Shown: in pieces, positions 37,901-52,900 of the stretch
Numbering within the stretch: the stretch's first letter is position 1
Layout: every line of letters starts with the position of its first letter
Source: Gymnogyps californianus
Lineage: Eukaryota; Chordata; Aves; Accipitriformes; Cathartidae
Length of the DNA: 64,000 nt
Assembly: GCF_018139145.2 (NCBI RefSeq)
Contig: NC_059500.1
Coordinates: 43,757,226-43,821,225, forward strand
Direction: 5' to 3'
Notes under the pieces: model-generated
Seen by the model: the letters and a program-made list of their open reading frames with translations, nothing else
The model's database searches: none
Told to the model about the DNA's origin: nothing
Position numbers and translations under genes: made by a program

Positions 37901-40900
37901 CTAAGGCTGGGTCTGAAGTCTTTTGGTTGTTCTATTTTGCAAAGTTTGTGCAATAGTTGTTGGTATGATCCTGTCTCAATATCAGTGTGAGCCTTCATTT
38001 AAGAGAACAACCAACGAAACCAAACCAAACCAGCCATCAACTTAACCCCGCCCCCCACCTCACTGTCTGAGAATTGGGCAAGTTACAATCTCATGGCCTG
38101 AAAAGGTAATTTATTTACAGATTCTAAATAAAACACAAATTACAGTTGATAGAGAAAATGAAGTGATCTAAAGAAATATTTTTAGTTCAGTTTAGGTAAG
38201 TATGAAGACTATGAAGTCTGCTTGACTGAAAATGCTGAGATCTTGTTTCTTGGAAATAGAGCAAGTTAAAGTATATGGCTTGTTATGGAAACAGTGTATA
38301 TGCCATTTCTGGGTTCTCTATCTGTCCCCATATAAAATAATTTGAATGTGTCTCCTTACCAAATTGTCTATGGTGGCAGAAACCATCGCTTGAGAAAACT
38401 TTCAGGCTTTCTATTGATTTCTGTTGTGTGTGTGTTTTGTGTCGTCCTGTTCCCCTCCCCCCCCCCCCCATCTTGTAGAACTTATTTGAGATTTTATTCT
38501 TGCTGTCAAATGCCTTGCAACTTTTCTATTAGGTTGGGAATTCAAGTTCTGCTCTGTTTTACAGTGGTGAAGATACAGAGTAATGCCGGGTCTGGTAGCA
38601 TTAGTTTATGTTTATACTGAGAAAAACAGAACAGACTGGTTTCAGTGTGCTAAAATGGCACACTAAATATAAAAATGCTCTCTTTTAATGCAGACAGCAA
38701 TAAGAGGTGAACTTACCTTCCTGCTTCCTTTTCTCCTCAACTTTGTAGCTTCCAAAGAGGGGAAAGTAATGAGATCTTTATTTATATATTTAATTTCTTT
38801 TCTTTGTCCTTTTTCTTTTGTTTTCTCTCTGCTCTCTCTCCTGCCAGTAGGATATTCAATAGTTAGAGCCATGATATTGCCATGTGGCTTTTAGGGGTAG
38901 GGGCATGCATACCAACATGTGTGAAACTAGTATAGTCTCTCAGTAAATTTCAACCGTTTCAGCACACTGTAGTATAAGTACTTTGTGGTTCTCCACAAGT
39001 GCTTGTAATATTGCAGTTTGTCATTTCCTTCTGTGCTAACCAATGAGGTACAGATTGGTTCTTTTGAGTGTCTTACAAAGTTTAGGATAAATTAGCCTTT
39101 TGGCATATGATTGTTTATGAACTGCCATTTTCTCTTCTACCTTACAACATGCTGTCCATTGCTAGACAACCAGACAGTTCATCCTGTCTGCCTCTGATGT
39201 TATTTCTCTTTGCATTTTGCTGCACTAGAAAATAAGCAAGGATGCTAAACAAGATGTGAAATGACATTCTAAATCTTTCTAGCCCCACTTAATTACATGT
39301 ATTCTCCATTGTTAACTGAGTGCTTAATCACTTACCTTTTAAGCTAGCTAGATATTCATTTTAATTCTTTGCACATTTCAGTTTTTCAGAGCTTAGATTG
39401 GTGCTGTTTGATGATGTTGTGGAAAAAGCAACCTAGTTAGTTGCCATATTAAGTAGTGATTAAAATCTAGCTGCTTCTCTCCCAACCAGATGATAATTAC
39501 TGATACTGAATTAACATCAGTCTGTAAGAGCAGAATCTACTCTTTGCTTCCATAAATCAGAAGTGGTTATACAAGTGAAGCTTATGGGTAATAGAGAGAC
39601 AAGGAATTCTGCTTAAGAAGTGCTAGGCTTATGGCAGAAAGCAGGAAAAATCTGGCACTATTTCATAGCATTGTTTTGAGCTGAGGCAGCAACCCTGTGG
39701 TACAATAGCAGAAGTTACAGCTAGAATAGTAATCTGACATGTTCTGTCCAATTTGAAAGCTTAAAAGGTGATATAATAGATTGCAATCCAGGCATTGTAA
39801 GGTGAGAACATCTCTCTCTGATGCATGAAAATGTCTGTTACAGATTTATTGCATTGTGAGAACGTGGGACTCGCTTTAAAGTACAGGTTTGGTTTTTAAT
39901 GTTTCCAGAGTGACTACATAGATCCTTTAGGTAGAGAGCATATATGTTAGCAAAAGAAGAGAAGCCAAGATAGAGGAAATTGGAAAGAAGGTATAAACAC
40001 TGAATGTGGCTGTCCAACCTGACATCCCAGCCTTACCAGTTTTCACTTAGCCCATATTATTAAAATACCACTTTCATCTAGTTCACTTGCTTGTGCACTC
40101 GCACTCTGTCGCTCGCACGCACAGACAGAAACACAAACCCTCTCTGTCTGCAAGTGGGTTAATGGACTAGGGAGCCCTTGGGCAGAGTTCTCTGCCTTAA
40201 ACGCCTAAACCCGACCACAGTGCGAGGCTGAGGACTATTTCTGAAATCCCACTGCACCAGCTGGGGGACGGTGTCTGTGTTTTGTGCGTGTGCATGCAAT
40301 GTATGTGCACTCATATGCATGCTGTAGTGCATCTCCCAACAAGTATAACTGGTGTCAAGCTCGGGTGATGCAAGGGGATGCAGTGTGTTGTGTTTTCCAC
40401 TCATCTCTAGAGAGGCTGCTTCTAGAAATTGTTGAGATGTGCAAGAAAATTCCTGAGGTGGTAGGGGTGGAGACCTTACTGAATAAGGCTGGTCCGGTTG
40501 GCGTCTTTCATAGGTATTAGAAATACTGTCATCTTAGGTATATTTACACCTCTAAAGAAAGGGGAAACTAGACTTTCCTTATGCCCCTATTGTATGCTAT
40601 AGCTTTTGCCTTTCTGACAAAAACTGTTCAAGAAATAAGATACTCTTAATGCTGTATTTTCACTTTGGTTTGAAGGAAAAATTTGAAGGCCTTAAGGGCA
40701 AGACTTCTGAGGCGTGGCTGAGGTCACTTGGTTTGTTCAACTTGGAGAAGAGAAGGCTGAGGGGTGACCTCATCACAGTCTACAACTTCCTCAAGGGGGG
40801 CAGAGGAGGGGGAGGTGCTGATCTCCTCTCTCTGGTGACCAGCCATAGGACATGAGGAAACGGCATGAAGCTGCGTCAGGGGAAGTTCAGATTGGACATT

Positions 40901-43900
40901 AGGAAAAGGTTCTTCACTGAGAGGGTGGTCGGTCATTGGAACAGGCTCCTCAGGGAAGCGGTCGTGGCATCAAGCCTGTCAGAGTTCAAGGAGCATCTGG
41001 ACGATGCTCTGAGTCGTATGATTTAGTTTTAGGTAGTCCTGCGAGGAGCAGGGAGTTTGACTCGATGATCCTTATAGGTCCCTTCCAATTTGACAACTTC
41101 TAGGATTCTATGATTCTATGAAATACGAAGAGCTTTTAGTTCTTCCTTTGAAACTAAAAGAAATACGGTAAACAAATTTTTGCCAGCTCTTCTACAAAAT
41201 CTAAAATAGATCTGTTTTTCCATGTAGTCGTAATTTAACATGCTCTATGTGTATTTTCAAGGCTGGATATTAATATGTATGTCATTAACAGATATGTTCA
41301 AAGCATCACAGGTTCTTGAGAAAGCATTTCAAGTCAACTGACTGTCATGTTTAACAGGAAAGAGAGGCTAAACTCTGTCCCCAAGAGATCCCAGCAGAAT
41401 CCACAGCTGCAGTAAACAGAACAGGTGACTGGGTGTCACCGACACTGTACACAGCTATAGCTGAAAGATCATTTATCTTCAAGTGAAAAAGATTTAGCCC
41501 TCACAATAGGCTATTTATCTATGACAGTCCAGAGAAGCTAAGGAGTGGCATGCTTTCTAATTCAAATATGCCTTTTTTTTTTTTTTTTTGAGTAACACAC
41601 CATTGCGTTTGTTTTGAGGACCCCTTAACATATTTCTGAATGTTTAGAAAGTAACCCATTTTTGTGATAATTTGATGTGAGTTAGATTGGTAGGTGATAG
41701 ACCGAAGAGCATGCTGTGTGCACTGAGAGTTAGAAACCACTGCTGTAATAAGAAAAATAAACGAAAGTGTGTAAGAATAGGTAACAGTCAGGGCAAGGGA
41801 ATTTTCTTATACTTTCTGTATCTTTACAGAATACTTGGGTACTTGCAAGTCCCATTCTATCCCTGTGCATTAACACCGAGTACTATTTTGAACAAGATTA
41901 TGGTCTGACACTTTTAAGTTAGGAATAGCTTGCTGGAAATCATGGAACTTTATTTGAAATGATTGATGAGTGAGACAGGGTCAAGGCCAAGGAGTGAAAA
42001 CCACAAAAAAAATGAAAAAAAAGTGGGACGTAGAATGATAATACAAAAGATATTATTTATTGAATGCAGAAGTGTCCTGCTTGGTTTCTAGTTCTGTCAA
42101 GAATCTAAATAAACTTGAAAACTTGACTTGAGTCTTGAAAACTTCCTCTGCTTACATCCTCTGTCTGCAATTTTTAGTTACTATTGTTAGAGAGATATTA
42201 ATTTCAAGGGCCCAGCTTTACATAATTGCAAATGTTTCTGAGGGCATTTAATTAATATAAATCAACATGCATAAAGTTTAAAATAGCTCAAACCCACTGA
42301 GCTTTAGTAACTAGGTCTTTTTCCTAGCAAGCCCGTATAAAAACACCTATATAGATTTGATAGTTGTACTGGGCGGCCAGAGAGCAGTGTAAATCAAGGG
42401 AACGAAATGTCAGTTGGCAATAGTGGGGTGTTTCCAGTCACAGAGAGATGGGTTTTCCCCTCCCTCTCCTCTTTGGTGCTCGTAGCTTCTGCTGCTGAAT
42501 GGTCTGTGAGAAGAAAGGTTTTTCTATTCATTCTGAAGAAGGCCATGCTGAGCCACAATGTTATTTCTATTTTTGACAGAGTGGTCTGTCATCCAGCACT
42601 TAATACTAAAGCTGTCTAGTCTCTGTCTCTTAAAACACATCTCTTGTAAGTGCATCTTTTGAAGTGTCCCTGGAGGAAAGAATCAACAAGTCTGATTTTA
42701 GCTCTTTATCATCTGCTCTTTAATTACAGAGATTAGTACCAAATCCTTGAATTGGACTTGCTATCAGTGGGGAGAAAAAGGAAGACACAGAACATCAGTG
42801 CAACGTGTTCTTTTTAGCTAATGATAGTCCGTAAGGTAAATATGCTCAGTAAGTCAGGTGTGATACCTTTTTTTGTCCCTGTCCTCAGGCCTGCAAAGCT
42901 GCTCTACTGGGAAACCAGTAGAAGGGTGGGAATGGAGTGGGATGTAATTAGTTCTAGTTCTGCAGCACTAGTAGTGAGGAGAGCTGGAGCAAACATGCGA
43001 AGGACTGATCATACAATCTTTGAGGTGGGGATGGAAAACAGGATCCCTCTCTGTACACAACTTCTATGTGGAACATTAATTCCTAGGCAGGTATTCCTCA
43101 TATTTAAAGTCTTATAAATTTATATAGAAGTAGTTCTCCTATATTCCAGGTTATTAAATAGGAGAATACGCAGATACTCTGTCCTGCTGAACATAACCCG
43201 CATGCCTACATGAATATATATGTGCACACACCAACCCCCGACATGTAGTGTCCAAAGTTCATACCTGTGGGCACTTCTGCGTCTGTAATTTAAGAGTCCT
43301 ACCTTTTGATGGTTGTGGTGGGTTGACCCTGGCTGGACACCAGGTGCCCACCAAAGTTGCTCTATCACTCCACCTCCTCAGCTGGACAGGGGAGAGAAAA
43401 TATAACAAAAGGCTCATGGGTCGAGAGCAGGACAGGGAGATCACTCAGCAATTACCGTCACAGGCAAAACAGACTTGACTTGGGGAAAAAATTAATTTAA
43501 TTTATTACCAGTCAAATCAGATTGGGATAACGAGAAACAAACCCAAATCTTAAAAACACCTTCCTCCCATGCCTCCCTTCTTCCCGGGCTTAACTTTACT
43601 CCCGATTTCTCTACCTCCTCCCCTGTCAGTGGCGCAGAGGGACAGGGAATGGGGGTTGTGATCAGTTCATCACACGTTGTTTCTGCCGCTCCTCCCTCCT
43701 CAGGGGGAGGACTCCTCACACTCTTCCCCTGCTCCAGCATGGGGTCCCTGTTACAGCAGACAGTCCTCCACGAACTTCTCCAACATGAGTCCTTCCCACG
43801 GGCTACAGTTCTTCATGAACTGCTCCAGTGTGGGTCCCTTCCACGGGGTGCAGTCCTTCAGGAACAGACTGCTCCAGCCTGGGTCCCCTGTGGGGTCACA

Positions 43901-46900
43901 AGTCCTGCCAGCAAACCTGCTCCAGCGTGGGCTCCTCTCTCCACAGGGCCACAGGTCCTGCCAGGAGCCTGCTCCAGCGCGGGCTTCCCACGAGGTCACA
44001 GCCTCCTTCGGGCATCCACCTGCTCTGGTGTGGGGTCCTCCATGGGCTGCAGGTGGATATCTGCTCCACCGTGGACCTCCATGGGCTGCAGGGGGACAGC
44101 CTGCCTCACCATGGTCTTCACCATGGGCTGCAGGGGAATCTCTGCTCCAGTGTCTGGAGCACCTCCTCCCCCTCCTTCTTCACTGACCTTGGTGTCTGCA
44201 GAGTTGTTCCTCTCACATATTCTCACTCCTCTCTCCGGCTGCAATTGCTGCTGTGCAGTAACTTTTTCCCCTTTCTTGAGTATGTTATCTCAGAGGCACT
44301 TCCACTGTTGCTGATGGGCTTGGCCTTGGCCAGCGGCAGGTCTGTCTGGGAGCCGGCTGGCACTGGCCCTGTTGGACATAGGGGAAGCTTCTAGCAGACT
44401 CTCACAGAACCTGCCCCAGTAGCCCTCCCACTACCAAAACCTTGCCACGCAAACTCAGTACAATGGTAAAATAAAACTGTACTCCACAGAGGTTACTGTA
44501 ATCTCTTCCCATCACAGACACTTAAATTTAGTTTCTTTTCTTCATAGAAATGTGTAAATCCTCAAAACCATAAAATGTAGGAATATTTTAATATAGTGAA
44601 AGACATTTAGGAGTGAAAAGCTAAGCCAATGCTGTTGGTAATTTGGAGGTGGGAGCTTGGCTAAATTATAATTTTTACAGTAAAGTTTGAAGAAAGGGCA
44701 AAGTATCTTTACCGAGATCAATAATAAGAAATCAAGTAAGTAGCACTAGCACAGCTCAGCACTCTGTGGCAAGACCAAAGATATTTTGGAGGAAATAGGA
44801 GAAACATACTAACACTGTTCCAGAAAGCTGCTAAGCTTCATGCTCTTTCTGCAACTTTAATTTGAGGTTCAGTTTGAGCTGTAATTGGTATTAATGTCAG
44901 ATCTGTGGTATTTGGAGATCAGTTGCACTTACATAACGTTAAAAGCACTTTTGTATCTGGGAAAAATAAGATTTCCTATCTGGGAACAATACCATACTGC
45001 TATGTTTGCTTTGGACACAATTTCTGAAATGTCTTACCTTTTTCTCCTCTTTGCCTTTCAGAATGTTTATGCTGAGTCTCTGCTAGTTTAATTTTCGGGT
45101 ACTGACTCTCATGTTATTGGTATCATTTAGCCATGATGGATGAAGGAAGTGCCTAGACAGGGATGATATAGGTCTTCTATGTCCTGCTATTTGCAAAGTA
45201 TTCAGACTTCCAAATCTGATTGTAATTTTTTCTGAGGAGTTATACATTAATTAAGAGATTTTGTCATTTAAATATTTTCTACTACATTCTTTGAATGTTG
45301 TTTTTTATGCTGAAGCATTCCTGAAAAGAGAATTCCATTCACAAGGAGCAGTTAGGTGTAAATTTCATTTAACTGTGTTACAAACTTTCCCCATGTCATG
45401 CATTTTTAGATGGCGTTTTAAGTTTAGTTTCCTCTTATTGGTAAGCACAGCTATCACTTTGTATCACATTAATTGATTTAACAGACTAAATGTCAGCAGA
45501 GGAAAAACTGAAGTTTTTCTTGTTAATGTTAGCTTTAGCATGTTGCACAGCACAAATGCTTCACAATATACCCTTCAAAATAAAACAGGTATTTTATGTC
45601 ATGCTCTTGTTAAAAGGTGTATATATGTTGCTATCTATATATCTGATATACTTTTTTTAAAGAAAAAAATTAAATACAAATTAAATTTTCTATTTTGATG
45701 CTAATTGTGACACTAACTACCATAATTATTAGCATTCTGGTTCCCCAAATTGATGGAAATCATTACAATGTATTTGTAAGGCTGGTTTTAAAATCACAGG
45801 AATGTAATATTCATGTGACTTCAAGTGGACATGGATCTCCTCTGATAGCCATAACAGTCTATTTTTATAAGTAGACTTCATTCTCAAAGTTTGCTTCTCA
45901 TATATTGCTGTGGCTGTAATAGATGACTCAAATCACAAAGCCTCTGCGGGTTGGTCCTTGTATAAATTTAAACAGTTTACTAATCTGTTTGAGTAATCAT
46001 GTGGTGGAATATCTCGAATCTCTTTTACGTCAGTATGTTCTTGTAAGACCTGATGTGCTTTTTTATTCAGGAGTGGCAAGTATATGTTGGTATTTATACA
46101 TATGAACTCCATCTAGAGCCAGAGATTAAATGTTCAAATACAGCTGCGTATAAATATGTTGCCGTTATACCTTATCCTCTTTGACTGATCCTGAGAAAAA
46201 ATATTGTTCTACTTAGCTGGTAAAAGAAAGGAAAGAATTATGCCATGTTTATATTTAACAGACTTTCCTAATTCCATTAATGCTGAACAGATATCCTTTC
46301 AACAGCAATACAAGGCCAGCACATGCTTCCTGTATAAGGGAAAGAAAGCTACACATAGTTATTGCTCTTGTCCTTTCAGTGCAAAATGCTTATATTACAT
46401 AAAATGCTGTGTAATGGTCCTCTGATCTGCTGAGATTTATGCAATTAACTAGGCAGAAATAATAAGCTAAAGAAATGTCAGATTGAGAGCAGAGAGTGAC
46501 CTTACACTGCAAAGCCATGATATTGTCACCAGTTTCTAATGTTACCACTGTTCCTGTTCTGACAAGTGTTTAACTGGATGCTTGTCAGTATCTCCAAGGG
46601 TGATGAATCCCTTTTTTTAACACCTTTAACACCTTGCGACTACAGAGGAATTTTAGTTCATGTGTTGCAGCATTCTCATAGCTGGAGACACAGCAGTTGT
46701 CTTACTGGCACATACTAAATGTCCATGTGATGGAGTATGTTGTGTTGCTAGTCACTGAGGTAGGGTTTAATTACAAGCAAATTCTAAATGCCCTACCAGT
46801 GTTCTGAGACTTTGCCAGTAGAAAAGTATGTGTCTGGCTGCTGTGGTCAGTCTTGTGCATCAGATATTTTGGCTTGCATAGGTCCCTTCTATGTACTTAG

Positions 46901-49900
46901 GTTTAAGGTTTTTTGGTGGGGTTTTTTTGGTTGCTTGGTTGCGGTTTCCCCCCGCTACCCCCAGAGATTTAAAGACTTCTCTCTGTGAAAGAGGTGACCT
47001 AGGAGGGATGTTGTACTCTTGGATTTTTTTACCTTTACAATCACTTTAAGCAAGTTTAGAGCTCTGTGATTTGGTGGAAGTAAGGTATTAGCCTGAAAGG
47101 AAGCAGATTGTTCTTTGCTATCTTACGTATCTCACCTTACCTTTGGACCCTTTGTTCTTAACTACAGGAGACACAGAAATCAATGGATGCTGCTTTTCCT
47201 AACAGTATGCTCTTCAATTGAAAACCAAGAGCTTGACTGTTGAGGAAAATCAGGCAAGTCCCTGTGTGGGGGAGGACGCAGTTACATTTTCCATAGATAA
47301 AAAATATATCATAATGTGTTAAATATAAAACTAGAAGATATTGTTGATCTGTCAATTGAAAGGTAAAGTTGAAATATTAATGTAATTTATTTTGTTTGTT
47401 GTTACCATATCTTTTTTTTTAAATATTTGTTGTCTTTTGAATTAGCTAGGGCAGCAGATTTGCCAGGGATGATGAATTGCCCATTTTGGTGTTAACTGAG
47501 AGGATTCAGCAAAACTAGCATTGAAGAGGATGTCTTACTTAATCAGTCATTAGTGTCTCTTCATATGTGAATTTGTCAATTTATATCTACTGTTTCCTCC
47601 TGCTTAATAAAATTTGAAATAATGCATTGTGAAAACATTAATCAAAATGGATGAAATTGAGCCAAACCTTAAACAAAAAAAATCTCTTCTAGGTGCATTC
47701 CTTGTTCTCATATTCCGTTAATGCTTACAAAATTTTTTAACAGAAATTAATGGCATAACATATCTTTAAAGAAATGGTTTTATAGCTTTATAATATAAAC
47801 AGTGCTTCAATTTACTTTGTAGTTACACTTTAAATGATTTTGTCTATTATTTTCCATACTTTTAAAGCAATAGTTAATATGCTCGCCATGAAGATCATCT
47901 GTAATACTATATACTCCCTATTTCTGTGGCTCTTCTCTATATAACATATCTTTTATGAGATGAAATTGAACTACTGTGCCAGATAAAGTCTGTCTGTGCA
48001 ATCAGTCGACTATTTACCATTACAGAAGCTCTCACCACTGTTCAAGGTGGGGGTTTTTTGGTAGCTACAGTGACAATCTGGCTATAGCTCTATATGAGAA
48101 AGATGTGTTTATTGTATTGTGGTTCTTGACAGATCTTGGATATGCTGGAACATTACTGTGATGACCAGCAGAATTAACATAATTTGTTCCTTTTTTTTCT
48201 GTACCAGTTGTCCTAGTATGTTAAATTTAAAACATGGCTCAGGTACACATATGTTCTGCATCAAGACAAAATCATGTGAAATGGAGCCGTGGTTCAGAGG
48301 GGCAATAATAATCATCACCGTAAATATTGTTTGCAGTATCATCATCTGTATGTCAGTTCAAGGTGTCATTGGCACTACACAAGAGTAATAAGGCAGGAGT
48401 CTTACCCAAAATATGTAACCTTTAGGTTCTTACTTTTTGGGGGAGTCTTTGTAATAGGCGCTATGGTGCTCTGTGGGACTTTTAACTATTGCACTGCTGA
48501 ACTCTGAAGTGCAAGAAGGAATGGGAAATGCAGATTTGAGTGTATTCCCTCCTATAGATCTTTCCCAGCTTGCCCCAGGCATAGGAGGTAATCATGATTC
48601 CACCTCCTGATAACTTTTTGCTTCCTGTGGAGGATATTTTTCAAAGTGATTGTTATTTCCTCCAGTTCTTTTACTATTTTTCCATTGTCAATTGTGCTGG
48701 ACAAATACAAGGATTAGATTCAGTGTTTTCCCTGATGCACTACGTTTTCGTAGAAAGACATTTAAGAAATAAGTCCCTGCTCAAACTTTTTTTTTTCCTG
48801 AAAAATCTTATATCCTTAGCAGTATTTCAGATGTTTTCCCTGAAAGCCAAACACTCCATTTCAGTTTCCTACCTTTTTCTGATTGAATGTTACAAGAGGA
48901 AATTTTTCAATAAGTTAGCACTATTGTTGCATTTCTTCAAATAGGAGTATTTGTGGGGTAAAATACAGGAGTGTATTTTACCTGTTTTATCTCATTAGAA
49001 GGAAAACTAACATCAGCACAGCAAAAATGAATGTTTGAGATTGCTACTGTATATTGCCTTTCAGCACACTTTAATTAAAGTGGCATTTGTTTGTCCTATA
49101 ATATCACCATTCCCTAATCGATGTACTGAGCAAGCACCATGGTGACAAGATAAGTTGCTTTGTTTTGTTCCATATGTCTGTGTTCCAAATTTTCCATAGT
49201 TTTAATTGGTTCCCTGCAGAATAACATTTACAAGCATATGGTATGGAAAATGCTGACTGCATTTGTTATCATATATTTTAGTACATTGGTGGCACTAGAT
49301 CACTAAGCCTTTAAATGTGATTATGTGGTTATTTAATGCAGTCAATACTGTGCTTAAAACACAGCAAAAATCTGCAGTGAGCCAAATGGTATCAAGGAAA
49401 TATGTTTGAATGCCTTCTTAATGCTTCAAGGATAGGTGGGGAAGTCTGATTCAGGAAAGGTTTTGGGTAATGTTTGTGCTGAAACACACTTCGTCACCTA
49501 AGAGCAATTTGGGAAGGTCTGTGGAGGCTGCTTGACATCACAAGAGGAATGTGCGTAGGAACGTGGAATGCAGAAAAGGCAAAATACATGATACATCGGA
49601 GATTATTGACTTCTGAAGAAATGCACTGGCATTAGCTGATGAAATGGAATGAACGATCAGCCCTTAAATCTCACGCCTCTGACTTTGGAGACATCAGCAC
49701 TACATTTTTACACCGATTCTGCTCTGGCAGAAGACGGCCAATCCAAAAGAGAACATGATTGTCTGAGAAGACCCCAGTCATCTCAGCGTGTGTGAAGGTC
49801 TGAGGTCAACAACATTGACATAGGTGTTGGGTTATGCCTTTTGATTGTCCTGGAGGGAAGGGTGTGTTATGGGGGAGAACAGCTGAATTGGATTTCTTGC

Positions 49901-52900
49901 TGAGACAAATCGACCAAGGTAGTTTCAGACTGCTCCAAGAAGTGCTCAGTGCGTGATTGTATTAATGTCCTCTTTGGATTTCATGAGCAGACTGGAAACT
50001 CAGACACAGCCCAAATGATCAGAGAAAGAGGATCACTCCATACATGGAGATTTCTGATGTATGGATTACATCCTTTGCATATAGATTCAAGAGGTATCAT
50101 ATCCCTTCTGTCCCTAGTCTGAACACAGCCTAACTTACTAAATAAATTACTTCCAAATTTCTACTGTTTCAATGTCATCCATGTAAAAAAAGAGAATTAG
50201 ACATAAAGCAGCACAAGTTCTAAGTTTATTTAGCGACTAGACATACGCTGAGAAGCATATGAAAGTTAAAAGTAATACAAGAATGTGATTATGCATTTTC
50301 CCTTGCTCATATGCAATACGCATATGGCTCTGATATTAGTATTATGGTGGGGGCAATTCAGGGGTCTAAATAGTATAGACATAACCAATTACTGTATGAG
50401 TAAAATGGCAGTGCCTTCTCATAATGGAGCATATGTTTCTATTCTCATAAAATGCCAAATCAAAAGTACATGGTTTTTGTAAAATCAAGTTTCATTCTGA
50501 GTGTTCATTTCTTAGTGCACTGTCATTTCACTAACAAGCACAGTGTTGCAAGATAATTTTAAATCTGTGCTCAGCTTCTGCAGCAAATCAACACAACATC
50601 TCTCTCTCACAAAGACACTTGGACTTAAACATGTTACAATAATAGAATTCCCTCATGGAAAAAGAAACTGCCAATAATAAGAAAGGGCTTTTGGAAAAAT
50701 TCTTTTGGAGAATGGTGTTTGCAGCAGGCATAAAGGACAGCGGAGGAGTACTTGTTAATTGGTTTTTGGTTTTCAGTATGGAAAAAGAAATAGTGACTAA
50801 AATAATACTAAAGGAAAAAAAAAAACCCAGCACTGCATCTTTTCTGAGGCAGTCTTACCAGACAGTGGGTAAAAAGTCAAAGCCATTTTAGAATTACAGT
50901 ATGATAAAAACCTGTTGAACAAGAAAGGCAGAATTGAAAGTTACTTTGGCCTCCTGATTATCTCTTCCAGCTATGATTTTCTCTCTCAACTGAAGGTGTG
51001 TAATACATTTTAGGATAAGTCACTGATGGGAAGATGGTGTCTATGATTTTATTGTTAGCATGGACTACTTGTTTGTCTTGAATCACTTAAAACATAGTTC
51101 ATGATGAAGAGGAGACAGAATTTTACACAGATCTGAAACAAAATGAAAATGTGAAAATGTAGCTATGCATAATGTTTGTATTTGAGTGCAATATAGTCAC
51201 AAATATTATCTATAGCATATTGATAAAAATTTAGAAGAAACATTGAGATTGCAACATGATTAAAAAAAAGGAAAGAACAGAGTAAAACCTGCTTATATAT
51301 TGTCCATATAAACACAGAAAATTCAGTCTCGTTATATGATCGCTAATGGTATTTCTACCAGGCTGTTGGCTCACTTCAGGGTATGGTCTCCTGTTTAACT
51401 TGGTGCATATCACCTAAGGGCTGCACTGACTTAAGAAACGTGAAGCTCAACTCCAAAGGCTCCCGTACAGCACAGTGTTCAAGTGCTTCCTAACCCTTGG
51501 TAAATTTATTCTCAGTTGCAAAGTCACTTCTACCATTTTAGAGAAGCAGCTAAGCTTCTTAAACACTCTGAGGTCAGATGTTAAGTCTGTGACAGAGGCA
51601 GGTAAATGCACTGCATTATTTGAGTTGAATTCACTTGCTTTCACCAAAAAAAAATCACCTTTTTTCTCCAATACGCTGTCTCTTTGCTCTCTATAATTCA
51701 TTCAACTTCTGCAGTGTATGATGTAGGGGATTATTGCTACCATTCACCTGACACACCACAGAACTGATACAATTAATATGACAGGGGCACTCTGCTCCTC
51801 AGGTAAACGTGGTCCCTACTTTTAACTCATTTGTCCTTAATATCTCAAGGGACACCTTGATCTTGTAGTATGCCCAACAATTCCTAAAGGAGATGAATAC
51901 TATCCAGTCCTGTAAACTGATAGGCATCCCAGTCTCACCTTTGCATGTTAAGTGGCGAGTGGGGAGGGAGAGAGGAGTCGTGTAACTTGAGCTGAAAATT
52001 CAAAGATATGCTGTGACTGGCTTTAGACACTAAAGATAACCTGGAATAGGAATATAGCTAGTTCTTTTGCAGAGCTGAATTGCTGTATTGATGATACTCA
52101 GTTATTAGGTGAGAGCACTAATCCTGCGTAGAACACATTAATTTGAACGAGTGAGTTAATGCAGCGTAAAAGGAAGAGGGGAACTTTGATTTTTACTTTA
52201 GTAACTTCTGTGATAGAGAATCCTATTGACAGGCTGTTGAAGTACTGCTGATTCAAGCTTAAATAGTCATTCTGCTGGGAACATTTTCCTTTTTCAGCCA
52301 TACGAGAGTATATCCTGTTTTGTCTTGGCAGGAAGAGCAATGTGATATCTTTACTGAGCCTAAGGTCATTTAAATAAGTTTTTCCCCTCCTCACTTTGTT
52401 AATCTTGTATCGTAAAAACTTAGGTGTCTTTAATTCCCTAAGACAAAGCATATTTAATATCCGTCTGACTTAATGGGAGTTTTATCTTGATGTAACAGCA
52501 AAATTGGCATCAAAACATGTGGTGCCAAAGTCATGCTTCCAAAATGTGTGTGAACATGGACATGTATGTGTACCCCATGTATGACGCATTTTGAAAACCA
52601 GATACTATTGGGTACACCGTTTACTTACACCCCAAGATCCAGTAGAAGTGGTGTCTCAAAAGCTGGCCCTAAAGGCAAAAATTTGGAAAAGCAAGAGAGT
52701 GTGAACATGTAAAGCTTATAAAACATGGTGGAAAATCAATGCCAAACCAATTGATGGAATAAATCTAATTTTAAAAGGAGTCAACAAGATTTTGATTGAT
52801 GTTTTTAATTCTGTGGTGCTTCTTCTGATATTTAAATGGCACCTCTGCTTTATTTGGTTACTCTAACTATTCTTTTTCAAATGAAAATTGCATGTAGAAA

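Larger units (their letters stand above)
41121..43308. other. Intron 1, between CR1 tail and long LTR
   Basis: AT-rich; holds the 9-bp hairpin and the poly-T run. No coding exon recognised. Confidence 0.6.

Noticed and set aside
43649..44314. 221-codon open frame plus 169-, 188- and 82-codon overlaps
   Set aside because: Same LTR family; open in many frames because of GC-rich repeat units.
52098..52451. 117-codon minus-strand frame
   Set aside because: No domain, no splice or promoter context; within chance expectation.
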